From Actinomycetes bacterium (GTDB lineage: Bacteria; Actinomycetota; Actinomycetes; Actinomycetales; Cellulomonadaceae), in contig JAEYXM010000268.1 of the NCBI GenBank assembly GCA_023428465.1, positions 1 to 5,068 on the forward strand: a stretch of 5,068 nt of DNA, given 5' to 3'. Below the pieces are notes generated by a model that saw nothing but the letters and a program-made list of their open reading frames with translations, was not told the DNA's origin and ran no database searches. Shown here one piece after another: positions 1 through 4,885 of the stretch. Both the position numbers and the translations under genes were made by a program. The first letter of the stretch is position 1. Every line of letters starts with the position of its first letter.

Positions 1-2396
1 CGGAACGTCACCGCCGACGACGGCGAGGAGACGTTGCCGGCCGCGTCACGTGCCACGACCCGCACCGTGTACGCGGTGTCGGCGGTCAGGCCCGTGAGCG
101 AGGCGCTCGTCGTCGTGGACGAGGCGAGCGTCGTACCGGTGGACGACAGCACGTCGTAGCGGGTCACGCCGACGTCGTCGCTCGAGGCGGCCCAGGTCAG
201 GGTCGCGGAGGTGGCGGTGATGCCCGATGCGGTCGGCGTGCCCGGCGCGGTCGGCGCCTGCGTGTCGTCGGGGTCGCCCGGGTCGTCCTCGCCGGAGAAC
301 ATGCGGTCGTAGTCGGCGAGCGCCTTCGCGATCTCCGCCTGCGCCCAGAACCGGTGGTACCGGAACTCGGGGGCGGCGCCGCCGTTGAGGTAGGCCTCGA
401 CCTTCGGGAAGTCGGGGTCGGACTCGTAGAACGAGCGGATGTCGAGGAAGCTCACGCCGGGCTCGACGACGTCGCCGTTCGGCATGGTGCCGGTCCAGCC
501 CTGCGGCACGTAGATGCCGTCACCGGAGGTGCTGGACATGACGTCGTCGAACCGCTTGTAGTCCTCGCGGACCTCGGGCGCGGAGACGCCCATGGAGTCG
601 CGGTTGTTCTCCCAGATGGAGTCGAGGAGGTCCTTGGCGTTGTTCTGTGCCTCGGTGTCGCCCGATGCCGCGGCCCAGTAGATGAGGGTGCGGGCGAGCG
701 AGCCGGCGACGCCGATGTCCTGGCCGGTGTCACGGACGGTGACGTGCAGGTTGGTGTTGGCGGTCGGGTTCGTCGGGTTCCAGGTGTTCGGCTGACCGGT
801 CCACACGAGCGTGGACGGGACGCGCCAGTCCGGACCCTGGAACGTGGTGTTCTCCATCGCCCAGGGCACCCAGTTCTCGAGCAGGGCCTCGGCGCGCGGG
901 TCACCGGTCTCGTAGTAGAGCTCGGCGACGCGCTCCATGCCCCACACCTGCATGCCGAACCACTGGTTGCTCGGCGGGTCGTTGTACACCGGAGCGACCG
1001 TGTAGGCCATGCCGTAGAAGGTGGGCGTGCCGGCGGGCGGGGTGGCGTAGGCGCCGTCCCAGCTGTTGGTCACACCACCGGCGATGCCGCCCTCGGCGGA
1101 CTGCAGCCACTGGTACAGCTCGAGCTGACGGTCGAAGCTCTTGTCCCAGTCCTGCACGGCCGTCGCACCATCGGGCTGCAGCGCGGGGACCGTGGACAAC
1201 GCGTACGCCGCCATCGGGTTCTGGTAGCCGAAGTGCGCGTGGCTGGAGCCGATGCGCCACGCCCAGCCGGAGTTCTGGTCGACGGCGCCGCCCCAGGCGT
1301 AGTACCAGGACAGCAGGTAGTGCGCGCTGTCCTTGCCGGTGCCGGCGGCGCAGCTCGGCGACGTGCAGCCGATCGTCTTGAAGTACTTGTCGAAGAGCGC
1401 GTAGCGCAGGTAGTCGCCCATCATCGCGGCCTTCTCGACCGTCTCGGCGATCTCGGCCTGCTTGCCCTGCTCCGTGGCCCACTGGTTCGCCCAGTAGACG
1501 GCCTGGATGGCGCGGGCGTCGGCGTCGGGCGCGTTCGTGTACTTCCACTGCCGCGCGTACGACGAGTCGTCCGTGAACAGGTCCAGGAAGCCGTTGGGGC
1601 CACCGAACTTGAACTCCTCGCACGACGGGTGCGGGACGGTCTCCCAGACGGACTCCTGCGGGCCGCGCTGGAAGGTGTTGATGTAGGAGGTGCCCTCGTA
1701 GTCCGGGCCGAGCGTGCAGCCGGCGCCGGGGGCGGCCCCGAAGCCGTAGACGTTGTCGACGTCCGCGAGCCAGTGCATGCCGTAGATCTCGTCGGTGCCG
1801 TAGGCGCTGCGCAGCTCACCCGCGATGGGGTCGCGGCCGACGGAGACGCCGGAGTTCAGCGCGGACGGGTAGCGGCTGGGGTGGTTGAACTCGGACGCGT
1901 AGCTCGCGGGCGAGTTGGCGTTGTAGTAGGAGTTGGTGGGCTGATCCTCCGTCTGGGGGATCATGAACTCCTCCATGGTCGCCCAAGCCTCGTTGAGGGG
2001 CTCCCACTCGCCGGTCACGTAGCCGTAGACCGCTTCGAGCTCGATCCAGTAGCTGTACGCCTCGGACGTCGTCTCGTGCCCGTAGTCGGGCGCCTCGACC
2101 ATGAGGGTCTCGACCGAGTGGTACGGGATGCCCTGCGGGCTGAAGTACCCGTTGGCCGGGTCCTTGATGTCCTCGTACAGCTCGATGAACCGGGCGCGGT
2201 ACTCCCTGTCGGCGGCGTCGGGGTCGACGGCCGTGGGTGCCGGTGCGCCGAACGCCGTGAGGGCTGCCGGCGCCTCGGGCAGTGCGCCCGGCGCCGGTGG
2301 TGCCGCCGCGGCCGGCGCGAAGCCGGCGGCAGCGACGGTCGCTCCGAGCGCGCAGAACGCGATTCGGGCGCGACGTCGTCCAGTCGGACGTGACAT
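1..2396 (-). CDS. cel48A: GH48 reducing-end cellobiohydrolase, secreted, with FnIII module (3' end cut by window edge)
   Basis: The frame is open for 798 codons from ATG at 2396 to the left edge. Residues 1-32 form a signal peptide: basic start MSRPTGRRRAR, hydrophobic core, Ala-rich cleavage zone. Residues about 62-702 are a full-length GH48 catalytic domain. EAPDYGHETTSEAYSYW (101-117) contains Glu112, which by alignment to Clostridium CelF/CelS is the catalytic acid. KYTNAPDADARAIQAVYWAN (285-304) contains Asp291 and Asp293, in the block proposed to supply the base. Four cysteines (227, 259, 344, 349) could form two disulfides. A short acidic linker (703-712) leads into an FnIII domain (713-798+). 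Family knowledge: GH48 enzymes are inverting, processive and release cellobiose from reducing ends. Cellulomonas fimi CbhB has signal-GH48-FnIII repeats-CBM2, so more FnIII and a CBM2 are expected beyond position 1. The start is fixed by AAGGGG eight bases upstream and by the signal peptide. Family assignment is firm; the symbol follows usual naming. Confidence 0.97.
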   Translation of the reverse strand, partial: MSRPTGRRRARIAFCALGATVAAAGFAPAAAAPPAPGALPEAPAALTAFGAPAPTAVDPDAADREYRARFIELYEDIKDPANGYFSPQGIPYHSVETLMVEAPDYGHETTSEAYSYWIELEAVYGYVTGEWEPLNEAWATMEEFMIPQTEDQPTNSYYNANSPASYASEFNHPSRYPSALNSGVSVGRDPIAGELRSAYGTDEIYGMHWLADVDNVYGFGAAPGAGCTLGPDYEGTSYINTFQRGPQESVWETVPHPSCEEFKFGGPNGFLDLFTDDSSYARQWKYTNAPDADARAIQAVYWANQWATEQGKQAEIAETVEKAAMMGDYLRYALFDKYFKTIGCTSPSCAAGTGKDSAHYLLSWYYAWGGAVDQNSGWAWRIGSSHAHFGYQNPMAAYALSTVPALQPDGATAVQDWDKSFDRQLELYQWLQSAEGGIAGGVTNSWDGAYATPPAGTPTFYGMAYTVAPVYNDPPSNQWFGMQVWGMERVAELYYETGDPRAEALLENWVPWAMENTTFQGPDWRVPSTLVWTGQPNTWNPTNPTANTNLHVTVRDTGQDIGVAGSLARTLIYWAAASGDTEAQNNAKDLLDSIWENNRDSMGVSAPEVREDYKRFDDVMSSTSGDGIYVPQGWTGTMPNGDVVEPGVSFLDIRSFYESDPDFPKVEAYLNGGAAPEFRYHRFWAQAEIAKALADYDRMFSGEDDPGDPDDTQAPTAPGTPTASGITATSATLTWAASSDDVGVTRYDVLSSTGTTLASSTTTSASLTGLTADTAYTVRVVARDAAGNVSSPSSAVTF

Positions 2397-2404
2397 GCGG
2401 TCAT

Positions 2405-2410
2405 CCCCTT
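2405..2410 (-). promoter_or_regulatory. Ribosome binding site of the GH48 gene
   Basis: AAGGGG on the minus strand lies 8 bases before the ATG at 2396. It decides the start because another ATG begins at 2404, directly against the Shine-Dalgarno sequence and in the wrong frame. That second ATG opens a meaningless Arg-rich reading. The 2396 ATG gives a proper Sec signal peptide. Confidence 0.75.
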
Positions 2411-2439
2411 CGTTGCCTGGCCGCCTCGTCGCAGCCGGC

Positions 2440-2456
2440 GGCGCCAGCTAGGCGCC
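2440..2456 (-). other. Short hairpin in the GH48 leader
   Basis: Two GGCGCC arms (2440-2445 and 2451-2456) flank a five-base loop, giving a six-pair all-G/C stem about 43 bases before the start codon. Because GGCGCC is its own complement, the arms are also direct repeats; a third copy lies at 2489-2494. It could be a leader-RNA stem that affects stability or translation, or a chance product of composition. There is no U-tract, so it is not a classical terminator. Confidence 0.3.
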
Positions 2457-2495
2457 CGTCCCTCGCGACGACGCGGACGGTGTGGTGTGGCGCCT

Positions 2496-2505
2496 TGACC
2501 GGTCA
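2496..2505. promoter_or_regulatory. Perfect 10-base palindrome TGACCGGTCA, possible second protein-binding site
   Basis: TGACCGGTCA is a perfect dyad centred 22 bases on the GH48 side of the CelR/CebR-type operator centre. The spacing is close to two helical turns, so a protein bound here would face the same side of the DNA. I do not recognise it as the site of a named regulator, and short G/C-rich palindromes occur by chance. Confidence 0.25.
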
Positions 2506-2515
2506 CGCTCGATGC

Positions 2516-2529
2516 TGGGAGCGCTCCCG
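2516..2529. promoter_or_regulatory. CelR/CebR-type operator (cello-oligosaccharide repressor site)
   Basis: The plus strand reads TGGGAGCGCTCCCG. The known 14-base inverted repeat bound by the LacI-family repressors CelR of Thermobifida fusca and CebR of Streptomyces is TGGGAGCGCTCCCA, so 13 of 14 positions match and only the last base differs. The core GGGAGCGCTCCC is a perfect 12-base palindrome. It lies 119 bases upstream of the GH48 start codon, a usual place for such sites before cellulase genes. In the known systems, cellobiose or cello-oligosaccharides release the repressor. The repressor gene is not in this window. I saw no second copy of the motif here. Confidence 0.88.
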
Positions 2530-2660
2530 CACGACGCCGAGAGTTGAGCGTGCCGCCTGGCGCAGGTCTCGGGCAGGGGGTGAACCGTTTAGCCTCGCGC
2601 GCTGGCAGCCTTCTCCGCACGCGGGTCGAGGGGTTGCGGGCGCGCGTGGGCGCGCCGACG

Positions 2661-2726
2661 GGGCGGCGGGGCCGCGTCGGTGAGGCGGCGGGGTCGCGTC
2701 GGCGGGGCGGCGGCGTCGCGCGGCCG
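2661..2726. repeat. Three tandem 22-base GC-rich repeats
   Basis: Units occupy 2661-2682, 2683-2704 and 2705-2726. The shared pattern is GGGCGGCGGGGTCGCGTCGG plus two bases. Units 1 and 2 differ at about three positions, and units 2 and 3 agree at 17 of 22. The block starts 15 bases after the stop of the DUF4190-type gene and is intergenic. It may be a slippage-made repeat, a DNA-structure element or part of a 3' end. I see no coding use for it. Confidence 0.6.
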
Positions 2727-2740
2727 GCGCGGAGCTCCGG

Positions 2741-3664
2741 TCAGTTGGCGAAGTCGACGTCATCGACGAGCCAGGTGCCGTCCCGCTCGATGACGGTGTA
2801 GTCGAAGGCCAGCAAGCCGGAGCCAGCGCCCGGCACGACGGCCTCGACCGTGGTCACGATGACGTCGCCGTCGACCAGCCGCGCATTGGTGACCGGGACG
2901 TCGCCCGGCGGCACCGGGCCGGAGTGGAGCGTGTCCACGGCGGCGTCGAAGTCGTCGCACGACCCGATGAGCAGGGTCTCGCGGAAGTTCTCCGTCGTGT
3001 TCTCCATGAACAGGTCGCAGTCGCCCGTCCGGAGGGCGGTGCTCATGTCCTCGTACGCGTTCCGCGCGTCGATCATGTCGGTCGCCACGTTCCACACCCC
3101 CGCGATGAGGAGCGTGGCGAGCAGCGTCAGCAGACCGCCGACGACGACGCCCCCGATCGCCAGCCCGCGGCCGGCGCCGGCCCGGCGCGTCTTCGCCAGG
3201 GCGATGATCGACACGATCAGGCCCACGATCGGCATCATGAACGCGAGGATCAGGCCGACGACGGCGATCGCCGGGGCCTTCGGCGTCAGCGGGGCGAAGC
3301 CCTGCGGCGGGACGCCGGGCGCTGGGTAGCCGGCCTGCTGGTAGCCGGGCTGGGGGTAGCCCTGCTGTGGGTAGCCGGGCTGGGGGTAGCCGGCGGGCCG
3401 GCCGTACGCCGTCGGCTGGCCGTACGACGTCGGCTGGCCGTACGCCGTCGGCTGGCCGTAGGTCGTCGGGCCCCCGCGGTCGGGCTGGACGTACGAGGGC
3501 GTTCGCGCACCGGGCTCGGTGTACGGGGCCAGCTGCGACGCCATCGGCGGGCTCTGGCCGTACGCCGGCTGGGGGTACCCGGTCTCGGGAGAGGTCGCGC
3601 TGAACGGGTTCGCCGAGTCCGGCTGGAGCCACTCGTCGTCCAGTCCGCTTCCGCCCTGTGTCAT
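2741..3664 (-). CDS. DUF4190-type membrane protein with Tyr/Pro/Gln repeat tail
   Basis: This 307-residue protein has three parts. Residues 1-128 are a low-complexity tail with four YGQPTA-like six-residue repeats (about 65-88) followed by five YPQPG-like five-residue repeats (about 89-113). Residues about 131-157 and 168-190 are two hydrophobic helices joined by a basic Gly-rich loop with KTRRAGAGRG, the usual pattern of DUF4190 proteins. Residues 191-307 form a soluble domain with Cys216 and Cys236, an N-terminal helix containing LRTGDCDLF and a final strand DGTWLVDDVDF. This resembles NTF2-like/DUF4878-type domains of actinobacterial envelope proteins. The function is unknown. The start is ATG at 3664 with a G-rich GGGGGTG just before it. 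It stands alone, 102 bases after the preceding lipoprotein gene. The coding frame is clear; the C-terminal domain assignment is tentative. Confidence 0.9.
   Translation of the reverse strand: MTQGGSGLDDEWLQPDSANPFSATSPETGYPQPAYGQSPPMASQLAPYTEPGARTPSYVQPDRGGPTTYGQPTAYGQPTSYGQPTAYGRPAGYPQPGYPQQGYPQPGYQQAGYPAPGVPPQGFAPLTPKAPAIAVVGLILAFMMPIVGLIVSIIALAKTRRAGAGRGLAIGGVVVGGLLTLLATLLIAGVWNVATDMIDARNAYEDMSTALRTGDCDLFMENTTENFRETLLIGSCDDFDAAVDTLHSGPVPPGDVPVTNARLVDGDVIVTTVEAVVPGAGSGLLAFDYTVIERDGTWLVDDVDFAN
3326..3400 (-). repeat. Five tandem 15-base repeats encoding YPQPG-type units
   Basis: Units begin at 3326, 3341, 3356, 3371 and 3386. The plus-strand form is close to GTAGCCGGGCTGGGG, and the units at 3341 and 3371 are identical. 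They encode the Tyr-Pro-Gln-Pro-Gly repeats of the membrane protein. The near identity at DNA level suggests recent slippage or expansion. Confidence 0.85.
3401..3472 (-). repeat. Four tandem 18-base repeats encoding YGQPTA-type units
   Basis: Units begin at 3401, 3419, 3437 and 3455. The plus-strand form is GCCGTACGCCGTCGGCTG. The first and third are identical, the second differs at one base and the fourth is degenerate. They encode Tyr-Gly-Gln-Pro-Thr-Ala/Ser units directly before the YPQPG repeats in the same protein. Confidence 0.85.
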
Positions 3665-3732
3665 CGCGCACCCCCGTCTGCCGGAACCACCACCGGGCCC
3701 GCGCCGCCCCCAGGGTAGGGACGGCGTCGGGC

Positions 3733-3740
3733 ACCTCCTA
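3733..3740 (-). promoter_or_regulatory. Strong Shine-Dalgarno-like TAGGAGGT without a usable start codon
   Basis: The minus strand reads TAGGAGGT at 3740-3733, the best match to the anti-SD sequence in the window. No ATG follows at a useful distance. The GTG at 3734 overlaps it and opens only an Arg-rich frame antagonistic to the real gene. The DUF4190-type gene starts 68 bases further on with its own G-rich site. It may be a chance match or a leader element. Confidence 0.2.
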
Positions 3741-3766
3741 GGGCCGAATGGCGGACGCCACGCGGC

Positions 3767-4255
3767 TCACTCACCGACGATCACCAGAACGAGCTCGTCA
3801 CCCGACGCGGACAGGAACGCCGTCGTGTCCCACGCGCCCGCGGAGAAGGCGGCGTCCAGGTCCTCGCCGGTGAGCAGATCACCGGCGGGCAGGGCGGGGT
3901 CGAGGTCGTCGACGACGTCGGGCGCCTGGGTGGCGGGCGCGAGGTCGAGGGTGGCACGCAGCTCGTCCGCCGCGCCCGCGGGCAGGGTCACGACGGCGTC
4001 GATCCAGTTCAGCGAGGGCCCGGGCACGTCCCGCGAGCCGAGGGAGCCGCTGAACCACGTGGCGTCGGTGGCGCCGGCGAGCGCGGGGATCCGGTCGAGC
4101 AGCGGGGCGAGCTCGTCGCGCTCCTGGCCGGTCCCGGCCTTCTCCGGCGTTCGCGGCGTCGCGGGGTCCGCGCACCCGCCGACACCGACGGCTCCGAGCA
4201 GCAGGAGCGCGGTGGCCACGACGGTGCGCCGGGCGGGACGGGGACGGGCTCGCAT
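3767..4255 (-). CDS. Unrecognised small lipoprotein
   Basis: This 162-residue protein starts MRARPRPARR, followed by a hydrophobic run (11-24) and the lipobox VGGC with Cys28, a textbook lipoprotein signal. It should be anchored to the outer face of the membrane. The mature part begins with a Pro/Thr/Glu-rich spacer (29-48). It continues as an acidic domain with DATWFSGSLG (64-73), PSLNWIDAVVTLP (80-92) and a hydrophobic last strand ELVLVIV (154-160). I do not recognise the family. I chose ATG 4255 because it gives a compact signal peptide. An in-frame GTG at 4303 would add 16 residues and spoil the basic start. GGAAGG lies 14 bases before the ATG, a long spacing, so the start is not certain. 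Gaps of 102 bases on both sides leave open whether it has its own promoter. Confidence 0.82.
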   Translation of the reverse strand: MRARPRPARRTVVATALLLLGAVGVGGCADPATPRTPEKAGTGQERDELAPLLDRIPALAGATDATWFSGSLGSRDVPGPSLNWIDAVVTLPAGAADELRATLDLAPATQAPDVVDDLDPALPAGDLLTGEDLDAAFSAGAWDTTAFLSASGDELVLVIVGE

Positions 4256-4261
4256 TGTCGC

Positions 4262-4274
4262 GAAGGCTACCTTC
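4262..4274 (-). other. Small inverted repeat over the ribosome binding site of the lipoprotein gene
   Basis: On the minus strand GAAGG-TAG-CCTTC forms a five-pair stem with a three-base loop, 6 bases before the ATG at 4255. Its left arm includes most of the only Shine-Dalgarno-like sequence (GGAAGG). If it folds in the mRNA it would hide the ribosome site. The stem is short and may be chance. Confidence 0.2.
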
Positions 4275-4357
4275 CGTAACCGTCCCAAACCGGACACGTC
4301 CACAGGCGTCGGTCGGCTCGCCGGCGGCGTCGTCGGTGGCGCGACGGCAACCCGGCG

Positions 4358-4678
4358 TCAGATGTGGGACGCGATGGTCTCGGCGACCGAGACGCTGGCG
4401 CGCTCGTCCCAGGTCCCCGAGCTGTCGCTCACCATGATGTGCGCGAACCAGTCCAGGCCCTCGAAGCGGGCCAGCAGGCCGAGCGAGCTGCTGAAGACCG
4501 TCTCCACCGACGCACCCGCGGCCGGGGCGCCCCCGTAGGCCTCGGCGGCGTACTGCCACTCGTCTGCGGGCCGCGCCTGGATCAGCACGTTGGACCCGTC
4601 CTCGCCGACGTAGCCGCAGCCACCGAGGATGGACCCGTCATCGGGCATCGGCATCGCGGCCATCGCGTCGGTGTCCAT
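4358..4678 (-). CDS. DUF3558-like lipoprotein, C-terminal part from the first available ATG
   Basis: From the first in-frame ATG (4678) to the TGA at 4358-4360 the frame gives 106 residues. The coding signal begins earlier: in the same frame, upstream codons read CSDDATQG (Cys at 4843-4841), then an acidic Ala/Gly/Ser-rich spacer, then AELDTLDLCALFSEVAFEAL leading straight into MDTDAMAAM. A Cys followed by SDD and a flexible spacer is typical of a mature lipoprotein. The order DLCALFSE ... GGCGYVGEDG ... VLIQARP resembles DUF3558-type actinobacterial lipoproteins, with two domain cysteines (in DLC, and residue 21 of the short form). That assignment is tentative. The ATG at 4678 would cut off the first helix and one Cys, so it is probably not the natural start. 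Expected location is the membrane outer face, but only if an export signal exists. Confidence 0.65.
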   Translation of the reverse strand: MDTDAMAAMPMPDDGSILGGCGYVGEDGSNVLIQARPADEWQYAAEAYGGAPAAGASVETVFSSSLGLLARFEGLDWFAHIMVSDSSGTWDERASVSVAETIASHI

Positions 4679-4885
4679 GAGCGCCTCGAAGGCGACCTCG
4701 GAGAAGAGCGCGCACAGGTCCAGGGTGTCGAGCTCCGCGGCCGAGCCCGACGCCGCGTCACCGGAGGGGGCCGCGCCGTCGGGCGCGACGCCGTCGGACG
4801 CCTCCTCGGCGGCGGAGGACCCCTGCGTGGCGTCGTCACTGCAGGCGGCGGCGGCGGGCGGCGGCGGGCGGGCGGTCGCTGGCTG
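4679..4885 (-). pseudogene. Upstream coding portion of the DUF3558-like lipoprotein, lacking start and signal peptide
   Basis: This stretch continues the lipoprotein frame upstream to the stop codon (4886-4888) of the preceding gene. It holds no ATG, GTG or TTG in frame. It encodes 14 Pro/Ala-rich residues, then AAAAC, which looks like the end of a lipobox, then the mature N-terminus and the DLCALFSE helix. Only 42 bases lie between the neighbouring stop and the lipobox Cys codon, too few for a signal peptide. None of the three frames there gives a hydrophobic core. A deletion or an assembly collapse in the GCC/CCG-rich tract is the simplest reading. A rare CTG start near 4721 or 4715 is possible but would give a cytoplasmic protein. 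Confidence 0.5.
4844..4875. repeat. GGC/GGGC simple-sequence tract
   Basis: The plus strand is an unbroken run of GGC and GGGC units with only G and C. It covers the place where the lipoprotein signal peptide should be encoded. Such tracts are prone to polymerase slippage and to sequencing or assembly collapse. Confidence 0.7.

Larger units (their letters stand above)
2397..2740 (-). other. Intergenic regulatory region upstream of the GH48 gene
   Basis: These 344 bases separate the stop of the DUF4190-type gene from the GH48 start. From right to left they hold a GC-rich triple repeat (2661-2726), a small AT-richer island (2581-2594), the CelR/CebR-type operator (2516-2529), a 10-base palindrome (2496-2505), a leader hairpin (2440-2456) and the ribosome binding site. 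On the minus strand the AT-richer island reads CTAAACGGTTCA. Its TAAACG (2591-2586) is the only weak -10 candidate I see, and there is no matching -35 box. If transcription began near 2579, the operator would sit about 50 bases downstream and act as a roadblock; this is inference. I see no convincing coding sequence. The open frames here are Arg/Pro-rich GC artefacts. Confidence 0.6.

Noticed and set aside
354..2393. 679-codon open frame on the plus strand
   Set aside because: It is exactly antisense to the GH48 catalytic domain. It has no recognisable domain and is built of Val/Arg/Gly/Asp runs, as expected from the complement of a G/C-ending reading frame.
452..2620. Several minus-strand frames (452-904, 901-1623, 1421-1819, 1816-2007, 2015-2620) that could suggest a broken cellulase gene
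   Set aside because: They are in the wrong frames and are Arg/Pro/Ser-rich. The true frame from 2396 is continuous with GH48 motifs throughout, so there is no evidence of a pseudogene.
2730..2739. CGGAGCTCCG palindrome just after the stop of the DUF4190-type gene, as a terminator
   Set aside because: It has no loop and no following U-tract, so it cannot form a standard intrinsic terminator. I see no convincing terminator elsewhere in the window.
3326..3472. Regular repeats as a CRISPR array
   Set aside because: The units abut without spacers, are 15 and 18 bases long and keep the reading frame, so they are coding repeats.
2760..3734. 324-codon minus-strand frame starting with GTG beside AGGAGG
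   Set aside because: It overlaps the whole DUF4190-type gene in another frame, is Arg/Pro-rich and has no membrane or domain pattern. The 3664-2741 frame has clear helices and repeats.
2924..4538. Plus-strand frames 2924-3718 and 3519-4538
   Set aside because: They are antisense to the envelope-protein genes, of low complexity and without domains.
3879..4559. 226-codon minus-strand frame across the two lipoprotein genes
   Set aside because: It is Arg-rich and out of frame with both lipoproteins. The lipoprotein signal (VGGC) and the DUF3558-like motifs lie in the other frames.
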